A DNA stretch of 7,311 nucleotides from assembly GCA_029960905.1 (NCBI GenBank), contig JASBVU010000092.1, forward strand, positions 1-7,311, given 5' to 3'. This DNA is from Thermoanaerobacterium sp. GTDB lineage: Bacteria; Bacillota; Thermoanaerobacteria; Thermoanaerobacterales; Thermoanaerobacteraceae. Position 1 is the stretch's first letter; each line of letters begins with the position of its first letter. Below the pieces are notes generated by a model, which did not search any database, was not told the origin of the DNA, and worked only from the letters and a program-made list of their open reading frames with translations. Positions 1 to 5,611 of this stretch are shown here, piece after piece. Made by a program: the position numbers and the translations under genes.

Positions 1-2
1 CA

Positions 3-83
3 AAAAACGGAAAAGAACATATTTCTAGTTACAATTCGTTAAACTATATAAATCAGTTGATTTATGGCTCTAAAAATTTTTAG
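3..83 (+). CDS. possible 3' tail of an upstream gene (partial, unidentified)
   Basis: A frame open from the left edge ends at a TAG at 81-83 and encodes about 26 residues ending in LIYGSKNF. The peptide has a protein-like mix of residues (Tyr, Asn, Ile, Gly), but it is too short to assign to a family. Another frame, open from position 1 to a TAA at 40-42, is shorter. No clear intrinsic terminator follows; the A/T runs at 71-80 form only a weak self-complementary stretch. This could equally be non-coding DNA that is open by chance, so confidence is low. Confidence 0.2.
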   Translation, partial: KNGKEHISSYNSLNYINQLIYGSKNF

Positions 84-238
84 ATGCGAAATTTCTGGCA
101 ATTTAAAATCATTATCTATAAAAAATTTAGGCGAAATAAACACGATTGAATTATCATTTATAATTTACTTGATAAAATAAATTTTAAAAGTTTGTATACA
201 TTTGTTTGTCTAGTTTGTTATATTAATGAAAGAACAAA

Positions 239-250
239 AACGGCGCCGTT
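239..250. repeat. 12-bp perfect palindrome (AACGGCGCCGTT) upstream of the sigma gene
   Basis: A perfect dyad with eight consecutive G/C bases sits in otherwise AT-rich DNA, about 40 bp before the sigma factor start. A weak -10-like TATATT/TATTAA lies just before it at 219-226, with no convincing -35 at proper spacing. The position fits an operator or a small 5' leader hairpin for the sigma/anti-sigma unit. Which protein might bind is unknown, and I see no match to a named operator. Confidence 0.4.
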
Positions 251-289
251 ATATAGAATACATCTGATATTATACTGGGGAGGTCAGTC

Positions 290-796
290 ATGAAAGATGA
301 GAGGTTTGAAGACTTCTTAATAAATAAGATGGCCATAATTTACAAATACCTTATAAAAATCGGCGCATCTTATGAAGATGCAGAAGATATCGTACAAGAA
401 ACAATATGCAAAGCTATTGAGTATGTTGATTCCATAAACGTTGATAACATCTACCCATGGCTGTTTAAAGTATCATTGTACAGATATTATAATCTGTACA
501 ATAAGAAAAAGAAGGAGGAAGTCGGCATTGATGATAAAATTCTTAATAGCCTCTATTCAGATGGAATGATAGAAGAACATGTGCTTAATGAAGAATTGAA
601 ATCAAACGTTCATAAAGTCCTTGGTTTATTAAAAGAAAGCTACAGAACCCTCTTAATTTTCAAATATTTTTTAGGATTATCTTATAAAGAAATAGGCGAT
701 ATATTAAATCTGGATGAGAACAAAGTAAAGACATATCTTTACCGTGCAAGGACTAAATTTAAAGAATTATGGGAGGTATCAAATTATGGCAGATGA
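290..796 (+). CDS. ECF-type RNA polymerase sigma factor, SigM-like
   Basis: This 168-residue protein is an extracytoplasmic-function sigma-70 factor that would direct RNA polymerase to a stress regulon. Region 2 spans about residues 8-75, with the AEDIVQET motif at 31-38 (core-polymerase and -10 contacts) and the PWLFKV motif at 56-61 followed by a lysine-rich stretch at 71-75. Region 4 spans about 105-162; its helix-turn-helix lies around YKEIGDILNLDENKVKTYL (132-150) and would read the -35 element. The PWLF segment and the short linker with DD and LNSL resemble Bacillus SigM as I recall it. Length is normal for the family. The ATG has a GGGGAGG site 8-13 nt upstream. The stop overlaps the next gene, an anti-sigma factor, so the two are translationally coupled. 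No autoregulatory ECF promoter (GAAC / CGT with 16-17 nt spacing) is evident upstream. Confidence 0.93.
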   Translation: MKDERFEDFLINKMAIIYKYLIKIGASYEDAEDIVQETICKAIEYVDSINVDNIYPWLFKVSLYRYYNLYNKKKKEEVGIDDKILNSLYSDGMIEEHVLNEELKSNVHKVLGLLKESYRTLLIFKYFLGLSYKEIGDILNLDENKVKTYLYRARTKFKELWEVSNYGR

Positions 797-1880
797 AAAA
801 AATATAAATAATGATGAGAAGGAACTTGATGAAATTTTTGAAAGCGCTAAGAAAGATAAATTTGATAAAGCGGTTAAAAAAGCAAAATGGCGCTCTATTT
901 TAAGAACTATATTTATAAGTTTGATAGTCATAGGGATTGTTTCAATAAGCACTATCTTTATAGGAAACAAAGTAACACAGTCGGAAAGTTCTGATATAGA
1001 TGAGGCCTTGTCGCTATTTAACGTTATATCTGCTCCTGACATGTACATGGGAAAAACAATCAGATATGAAGGAATTTTGGGAGGCAAAACAGTTTATTCA
1101 ACTTACAAGATAATAGAAGGTAAGGTGGTTTATACAGGTCAGCAGGAATATAGTTACGGGCTTTTCAACACTGTCGATGTACAGGCTATCAATTCACCAG
1201 CTATAGTATGGGGAGAAAGTTTTGATGAAGATAATTTAAACAAACCCACGTACAACGAACTTGGACAAAGGGAAATGATTTTCTTCTACCCCTACGTAAA
1301 ATACAAAATGTACAAAAATGATCTAAATCTACTGGAGGACATAGGAAATGACAAATATATAGAGATGGCATTATCTTTTGATAAAGCGTACAGCATCGAC
1401 GAAGTAAATAAAATGATGCCAAAAAACGTTACTTTAACGTGGTACTGGGTTGACGACCTAAATAGCAAAGAAAAAGAAGCACATAAACCCCATAAAGATA
1501 AGCAAAAGTTTCCCGATGGAAAAACAATTGATGTAGATAATCCAGCAGATGTATGTTCTGAAAAAGCCGCATACGGCATAAAGGTCTATGACAGCAATGG
1601 CGACAAAATAAAGAATCCAGAAGAACTTTTTATAGGAACAATCGAAAACAATATAAATCAATTAGAAAAACTTAAAACAGATAATCATAAGGTAAATGGC
1701 ATCAAATCGGAAGTTAAAAGAATTTACGATAATCTAAAAGACAAAAATGGAAAAATAAAAAAGGAAAATTTAAAGATACAAGGCGTCGTTGTCACAGGTA
1801 CTGCAGAAACCTTAAAATCTCTTAGAGGTTTACCTTTCATAAAAGCATCATCATTAGGTGTTGTCACGGATAAGTATTGA
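786..1880 (+). CDS. membrane anti-sigma factor, YhdL-like (sigma factor regulator N- and C-terminal domains)
   Basis: This 364-residue protein probably holds the preceding sigma factor at the membrane. An acidic/basic cytoplasmic N-terminus (1-36) is followed by one hydrophobic segment (about 38-60) and a large extracytoplasmic domain (about 61-364). Segments such as ALSFDKAYSIDEV (195-207), VTLTWYWVDD (215-224) and IQGVVVTGT (331-339) resemble the corresponding parts of Bacillus YhdL, the anti-SigM factor, from memory. That architecture matches the Sigma_reg_N / Sigma_reg_C families. There is no zinc-binding HxxxCxxC motif, so it is not a ZAS anti-sigma factor. I chose the ATG at 786 over an in-frame ATG at 744 because GGGAGGT at 771-776 precedes it at normal spacing; the 744 start lies inside the sigma gene without a site. 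It overlaps the sigma gene by 11 nt. A Lys/His-rich stretch at about 228-241 is unusual. Confidence 0.85.
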   Translation: MADEKNINNDEKELDEIFESAKKDKFDKAVKKAKWRSILRTIFISLIVIGIVSISTIFIGNKVTQSESSDIDEALSLFNVISAPDMYMGKTIRYEGILGGKTVYSTYKIIEGKVVYTGQQEYSYGLFNTVDVQAINSPAIVWGESFDEDNLNKPTYNELGQREMIFFYPYVKYKMYKNDLNLLEDIGNDKYIEMALSFDKAYSIDEVNKMMPKNVTLTWYWVDDLNSKEKEAHKPHKDKQKFPDGKTIDVDNPADVCSEKAAYGIKVYDSNGDKIKNPEELFIGTIENNINQLEKLKTDNHKVNGIKSEVKRIYDNLKDKNGKIKKENLKIQGVVVTGTAETLKSLRGLPFIKASSLGVVTDKY

Positions 1881-1931
1881 TAAAGATACCTCATATGTTT
1901 TGTATAATGAGTTTAATTAAATTGTTATAAA

Positions 1932-1972
1932 GTTATGGACTTCTGTCAAATAAGTAGACACAAGTCCATAAC
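1932..1972. terminator. strong hairpin between convergent units, probable bidirectional terminator
   Basis: GTTATGGACTT at 1932-1942 is perfectly complementary to AAGTCCATAAC at 1962-1972. After one C-C mismatch the stem continues with TGTC (1944-1947) pairing with GACA (1957-1960), leaving a 9-nt loop. It lies 51 nt after the anti-sigma stop and 42 nt beyond the phosphofructokinase stop on the other strand. Neither side has a clean U tract: the minus-strand tail reads TTTATAAC and the plus-strand tail is CCATAATAATATTTT. Termination is therefore inferred from position and stem stability. A small repeat of mobile-element origin is the alternative. Confidence 0.6.
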
Positions 1973-1974
1973 CC

Positions 1975-2009
1975 ATAATAATATTTTACATTCAAGCTTA
2001 TATTATTAT
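1975..2009. repeat. AT-only inverted repeat just after the phosphofructokinase stop
   Basis: ATAATAATAT at 1975-1984 pairs perfectly with ATATTATTAT at 2000-2009, around a 15-nt loop. The stem is only A-T pairs and so weak. It sits five bases beyond the minus-strand stop codon and just before the stronger hairpin at 1932-1972, so it may add to transcript-end formation. It may also be a chance product of low GC. Confidence 0.3.
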
Positions 2010-2014
2010 AACTA

Positions 2015-2911
2015 CTATAAATCGCAATTTTTAAATTTGCCCGAAATATAGCAAACCATTTTACCTGAAATATCTTTCTTTATTAGATCAAATGTTTGCT
2101 TCGCAAATTGTCTTGCAACATATCTATCATATGCAGTCGGGCTGCCACCTCGCTGTTGATGGCCTATAATTGATATATGCACTTTTTTGTTTAAAACCTT
2201 TTTTAAAAATTCACTATAATGCATTGTTTTATTAAGTCCTTCGCAAATAGTTATTATTAAATATTTATTGCCTCTGTCAAATTTATCTTTTATTAATTTA
2301 ATAAGCTCATCATCGCTTATAGGATTTTCGGGTATTAATGCTATATCTGCTGCTCCCTCATCTAATGCCGCTTTAGCTATATTACCACAATCTCCTCCTA
2401 ATGTCTCTATTATATATACTTTCCCAGGCATCGCAGTAGCAGTATCTTCAATATCATTTATAATTTGCAATGTTTTATTAATAGCTGTATCAAAGCCCAT
2501 CGTATACTCTGTACCAATTATATTGTTATCTATTGTTGCCGGAACACCAACTAATTTTAACCCTAAATCAGATAGTTTTTTAGCAGCTTTTAAAGATCCA
2601 TCCCCACCTAATACAACCAACCAGTCAATTCCGATTTCATCTATTCTCTGTTTGAATTTAATTAATTTCTCACCGATTTTTAAATCTTCATATCTACCTG
2701 TTAATAATAGGCTACCACCTTTTTTGCCCAAAGCCATACCACTTATATTATCAAAATTAAGTTTAATAAAGTTGTTTTCTTCTATACCCTTATAGCCTCC
2801 TATATATCCAATCAAATCATAATTGTTTTTACTACATAATTTCGATAATTCCAATATAAAAGCGTTCATGCCGGGACAGTCTCCGCCACTTGTTATTATA
2901 CCTATCTTCAT
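2015..2911 (-). CDS. divergent PfkA-family 6-phosphofructokinase (possibly a sedoheptulose 7-phosphate or other ketose-phosphate kinase)
   Basis: This 298-residue protein is a PfkA-type sugar-phosphate kinase, slightly shorter than the usual 320. It opens with MKIGIITSGGD. GGDGS at 102-106 is the ATP-type signature (PPi enzymes have GGDD), T126 and D128 of the catalytic TID motif are present, and HQQRGGSP at 251-258 keeps the sugar-phosphate His and Arg. By hand alignment to E. coli PfkA, several key positions differ: D129 is Asn130, the MGR motif with R171 reads LGG (171-173), R162 is Lys164 and R243 is His245. Effector-site R21, R25 and R154 also seem absent. It should make a ketose bisphosphate for the aldolase encoded just upstream; in this operon sedoheptulose 7-phosphate is a sensible substrate. 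I chose ATG 2911 because AAGGTGA at 2917-2923 precedes it; a GTG at 2920 lies within that site. The gap to the aldolase stop is 5 nt. Kinase family is sure; substrate is not. Confidence 0.88.
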   Translation of the reverse strand: MKIGIITSGGDCPGMNAFILELSKLCSKNNYDLIGYIGGYKGIEENNFIKLNFDNISGMALGKKGGSLLLTGRYEDLKIGEKLIKFKQRIDEIGIDWLVVLGGDGSLKAAKKLSDLGLKLVGVPATIDNNIIGTEYTMGFDTAINKTLQIINDIEDTATAMPGKVYIIETLGGDCGNIAKAALDEGAADIALIPENPISDDELIKLIKDKFDRGNKYLIITICEGLNKTMHYSEFLKKVLNKKVHISIIGHQQRGGSPTAYDRYVARQFAKQTFDLIKKDISGKMVCYISGKFKNCDL

Positions 2912-2916
2912 AAGAT

Positions 2917-3765
2917 TCACCTTGATTGTAATTGACTATATTTATTGGCGGTACCAAATATATCAAGATATTGCTTTACCAGTTCTTTAATATCATTCTG
3001 AACCATAGAAACTAAATGTCTAATATCATTATCGTTGATTGCTTCAAGATATTTTTTAATAGATTTAATATATGATATTTTTATTTCAGTCCCGACATTT
3101 ACTTTACTTATACCTAATTGTATAGCTTTTTGTATATCTTCGTACGGTATGCCCGTACCACCATGCAATACCAATGGCACTTTTGATATATTATTAATCT
3201 TAGATAATCTCTCAAAATCTAACCTGGGTTTACCTTTGTATAATCCATGAGCGTTTCCAATAGCAACTGCTAAGGAATCCACATCGCTTCTCTCTATAAA
3301 TTCCGCTACGCTATCCGGATCTGTAAATACATCTTCGCTGTTTTCTATATTTTCTTCTGCACCTGATATCCTACCCAATTCTCCTTCGATGGTTATTCCT
3401 TTGTCATGACATAAATCGGCAATAAATTTTGTGTTTTTAATATTTTCTTCAAAGTTTAGCAATGATCCGTCATACATAATTGAGTCGAATTTACTATCTA
3501 TACAATTTTTTATTATTTCAATATCTTTTCCATGATCAAGATGTAAAATAATAGGAATATCATATTCATCTTTTAGCTGATTTACAAAATTAACAATATA
3601 ATTAATTCCTAAAAATTTGACACACCCTTCACTAGCCATCAAAATAATAGGTGACTTTAATTCGTATGCTGCTGAAATTATCCCTAATGCATCATCATAA
3701 AAATTAAAATTAAAACCTCCAATCGCATATTTATTTTTCCTCGCATTTATAAGTAAATTATTCAA
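2917..3765 (-). CDS. class II (zinc) ketose-bisphosphate aldolase, fructose/tagatose/sedoheptulose-bisphosphate type
   Basis: This 282-residue TIM-barrel aldolase would cleave a ketose 1,6- or 1,7-bisphosphate to DHAP and an aldose phosphate. LHLDHG (74-79) carries the catalytic Asp77 and zinc ligand His78. YDGS at 98-101, EGELG at 127-131, AIGNAHGLY with zinc ligand His173, LHGGTG with zinc ligand His201, and the phosphate-binding NVGTE at 223-227 all follow in family order. Length matches GatY/KbaY/FbaA-type enzymes of about 284 residues. Hand reading cannot separate fructose from tagatose or sedoheptulose specificity. The frame extends to a TTG at 3780, but that TTG overlaps the GGAGGT site. 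A TTG at 3765 follows the site by 7 nt and gives an N-terminus (MNNLLINARK) that matches relatives. It lies 20 nt after the transketolase C subunit and 5 nt before the kinase, so all three are surely cotranscribed. A sampled block is much poorer in GC than the transketolase genes. Confidence 0.9.
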   Translation of the reverse strand: MNNLLINARKNKYAIGGFNFNFYDDALGIISAAYELKSPIILMASEGCVKFLGINYIVNFVNQLKDEYDIPIILHLDHGKDIEIIKNCIDSKFDSIMYDGSLLNFEENIKNTKFIADLCHDKGITIEGELGRISGAEENIENSEDVFTDPDSVAEFIERSDVDSLAVAIGNAHGLYKGKPRLDFERLSKINNISKVPLVLHGGTGIPYEDIQKAIQLGISKVNVGTEIKISYIKSIKKYLEAINDNDIRHLVSMVQNDIKELVKQYLDIFGTANKYSQLQSR

Positions 3766-3778
3766 ATTACATACCTCC
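3763..3778 (-). promoter_or_regulatory. ribosome binding site setting a TTG start, with an embedded ATG-TAA minimal frame
   Basis: On the minus strand GGAGGT (3778-3773) is followed at once by ATG TAA (3772-3767) and then by the TTG start at 3765-3763. The ATG has zero spacing from the site and is followed directly by a stop, so it cannot start the aldolase. The TTG at 7-nt spacing is the only well-placed start in frame. A rare TTG start should keep aldolase translation modest relative to its neighbours; that consequence is inference. Confidence 0.6.
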
Positions 3779-3785
3779 AATAAAA

Positions 3786-4709
3786 TTAATCAAACGATTT
3801 AACTACATCAACAATATTCTGAAATGTTAAATTATAATATTTCAAAAGTTCCTTAGGCGTTCCCGACTGACCAAATGTATCATTTATACCTATCCTTTTT
3901 ACCCTTACAGGATATTCTTCCGAAAGCACCTCGCAAACCGCCGAACCCAGTCCGCCTATTATGCTGTGCTCTTCTGCCGTTACAACCTTGCCGGTTTGTT
4001 TTGCAACTTTTACTATAAGTTCTCTGTCTATAGGTTTTATCGTATGCATGTTTACTACTGTTGCATTTATTCCTTCTTCTTTTAGCTTGTCCGCCGCTTC
4101 AAGGGCTATCGACACCATTATGCCCGTGGCAATGATCGCTATATCTTTTCCCTCTCTTATTATTTCTCCTTTGCCGAGCTCAAATTTGTAGTTTTTATCA
4201 TGTATATCTGGTACTGCCATCCTTCCAAGCCTTATATATACAGGCCCATAGTGTTCTGCTGCAGCCAGTATTGCTTGTCTTGTCTCTTCGGCATCCGACG
4301 GGTTTATTACTACCATATTTGGTATCCCGCGCATTAGCGATATATCTTCTATAGACTGGTGTGTTGCACCGTCCTCCCCTACTGTTATTCCGGCATGTGT
4401 CGCTGCTATTTTTACGTTTAGCTTGGGGTATCCTATTGAGTTTCTGATCTGTTCATATGCCCTCCCTGTTGCAAATATCGCAAATGAGCTCGCAAATGGT
4501 ATTTTGCCGCATGTGGCAAGCCCTGCCGCCGTTCCCATCATGTCCTGCTCTGATATACCTATGTTGAAGAATCTATCTGGATATGCTTTTTGAAATTCTG
4601 CTGTCTTTGTGGATTTTGATAGGTCTGCATCCAGTACTACTACGTTTTTGTTTTTCTCTCCTAATTCCACCAGTGCTTTACCGTACGCTTCCCTTGTCGC
4701 TGCACTCAT
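3786..4709 (-). CDS. transketolase, C-terminal subunit (pyrimidine-binding and C-terminal domains)
   Basis: This 307-residue protein is the second half of a split transketolase. The pyrimidine domain (about 1-165) contains GISEQDM at 51-57, whose Glu54 should activate the thiamine diphosphate ring, and GEDGATHQ at 111-118 with the substrate-binding His117. YIRLGR follows at 158-163. The C-terminal domain (about 185-305) includes TGKVVTAEEHSIIGGLGS, typical of transketolase/DXS family members. Together with the N subunit it transfers two-carbon units between ketose and aldose phosphates in the non-oxidative pentose phosphate pathway. Length is normal for split bacterial and archaeal forms. Its ATG shares one base with the stop of the N subunit (TAATG), which suggests tight coupling and equal amounts. 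AAAGGAG precedes the ATG by 9 nt. Confidence 0.95.
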   Translation of the reverse strand: MSAATREAYGKALVELGEKNKNVVVLDADLSKSTKTAEFQKAYPDRFFNIGISEQDMMGTAAGLATCGKIPFASSFAIFATGRAYEQIRNSIGYPKLNVKIAATHAGITVGEDGATHQSIEDISLMRGIPNMVVINPSDAEETRQAILAAAEHYGPVYIRLGRMAVPDIHDKNYKFELGKGEIIREGKDIAIIATGIMVSIALEAADKLKEEGINATVVNMHTIKPIDRELIVKVAKQTGKVVTAEEHSIIGGLGSAVCEVLSEEYPVRVKRIGINDTFGQSGTPKELLKYYNLTFQNIVDVVKSFD

Positions 4710-5530
4710 TATGCTTCACTCCTTTCAAGTTCTTCAACCGCTTTTTGCCTTTGTTCTTCATTTGGTGCAGTTCCGTGCCAGCCTACCTGGTTTTCCATAA
4801 ATGATACACCTTTTCCTTTGATTGTTTTTGCGATAATAATTGTAGGCTTTCCTTTTGTAGATTCTGCTTCTTCTATGGCTCTTTTTATCTGGTCAAAGTC
4901 GTGCCCGTCTATTTTTATGACATGCCATCCGAAGGCTTTGAATTTTTCATCTATCGGTTGAATGCTTTTTACTTCTTCATTGCGCCCGTCTATCTGAAGA
5001 CCATTGAAGTCCAGTATTGCAGTTAAGTTGTCAAGTTTGTAATGTGCTGCAGTCATCGCTGCTTCCCATATCTGGCCTTCCTGTACTTCACCGTCGCCGA
5101 GTATTACGTATACTCTGTAATCTTTTTTGTCCAATTTGCCCGCTAAAGCCATGCCACATGCTGCAGATAAGCCCTGACCGAGTGAGCCTGTAGTCATATC
5201 AAGACCTGGCGTTGATTTCATGTCAGGATGCTCCTGCAGTATTGAGCCAAACTTGTCTAAAGATAATAAAGCTTTTTCCGAAAAATAACCTCTTTTAGCT
5301 AGGGTAGCATATAAAGCAGGTGCTGCATGCCCTTTTGACAATACAAACCTGTCCCTGTCTTCCCATTTTGGGTTATCTGGTCTAATGTTCATTTTATCGA
5401 AATACAATACAGTAAGTATATCAGTACACGAAAGCGAACCGCCAGGATGGCCATGAGATGCTTCCGCAATCATATTAATTACGTTTATCCTTATTTCCCT
5501 TGCTATTTTCATTAATTCATATTTATTCAT
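4709..5530 (-). CDS. transketolase, N-terminal subunit (thiamine diphosphate-binding domain)
   Basis: This 273-residue protein is the first half of a split transketolase and binds the diphosphate and Mg2+ of thiamine diphosphate. Visible motifs are [10 protein letters not shown] (25-34, catalytic His residues), [11 protein letters not shown] (65-75), [10 protein letters not shown] (113-122), and the ThDP motif [13 protein letters not shown] beginning at 145 and ending with Asn176 in [15 protein letters not shown] lies near the C-terminus (249-256). It is complete for the split form. GAGGTGAG precedes the ATG by about 8 nt. The gene is the first after an intercistronic hairpin, and its partner starts at its stop. 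An arrangement of transketolase N and C subunits beside UlaA/UlaB-type PTS genes is also known in streptococci, which supports a sugar-specific rather than housekeeping transketolase. Confidence 0.95.
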   Translation of the reverse strand: MNKYELMKIAREIRINVINMIAEASHGHPGGSLSCTDILTVLYFDKMNIRPDNPKWEDRDRFVLSKGHAAPALYATLAKRGYFSEKALLSLDKFGSILQEHPDMKSTPGLDMTTGSLGQGLSAACGMALAGKLDKKDYRVYVILGDGEVQEGQIWEAAMTAAHYKLDNLTAILDFNGLQIDGRNEEVKSIQPIDEKFKAFGWHVIKIDGHDFDQIKRAIEEAESTKGKPTIIIAKTIKGKGVSFMENQVGWHGTAPNEEQRQKAVEELERSEA

Positions 5531-5570
5531 AATAAGTTCTCACCTCATTTAATATAAGTGCATAATATTT

Positions 5571-5602
5571 TATTGACCAAGGGGGATTGCCCTTGGTCAA
5601 TA
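5571..5602 (-). terminator. 13-bp intercistronic hairpin between PTS EIIC and transketolase (attenuator or mRNA processing/stability element)
   Basis: TATTGACCAAGGG at 5571-5583 is perfectly complementary to CCCTTGGTCAATA at 5590-5602, with a 6-nt loop. It lies nine bases beyond the EIIC stop codon, in an 81-nt gap that is the largest in the minus-strand operon. On the minus strand the stem is followed by AAATATTATG rather than a U run, so it is a poor classical terminator. I favour a partial terminator or a stem that protects the upstream PTS message from 3' decay. I see no convincing promoter after it. Confidence 0.6.
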
Positions 5603-5611
5603 TTTAGTAAT

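Noticed and set aside
744..785. Upstream ATG extending the anti-sigma factor by 14 residues
   Set aside because: It has no ribosome site and lies deep inside the sigma gene, whereas ATG 786 has GGGAGGT at good spacing.
779..1661. Four minus-strand open frames opposite the anti-sigma gene
   Set aside because: All are antisense to a gene with recognisable domains; none shows a family motif or a good ribosome site.
2268..2795. 175-codon plus-strand open frame
   Set aside because: It is antisense to the kinase, which has clear family motifs in its own frame; the translation is low-complexity Ser/Ile/Pro/Leu and has no ribosome site.
2912..2920. GTG start at 2920 for the kinase
   Set aside because: The GTG is part of the AAGGTGA ribosome site; ATG 2911 gives the family-typical MKIGIITSGGD start.
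3766..3780. TTG start at 3780 for the aldolase
   Set aside because: It overlaps the GGAGGT ribosome site itself, and no separate site lies upstream at the right distance.
5531..5570. Possible internal promoter before transketolase (TTGGTC with TATATT at 18-nt spacing)
   Set aside because: The -35 is poor and the implied start would fall at or within the ribosome site, leaving no usable leader.
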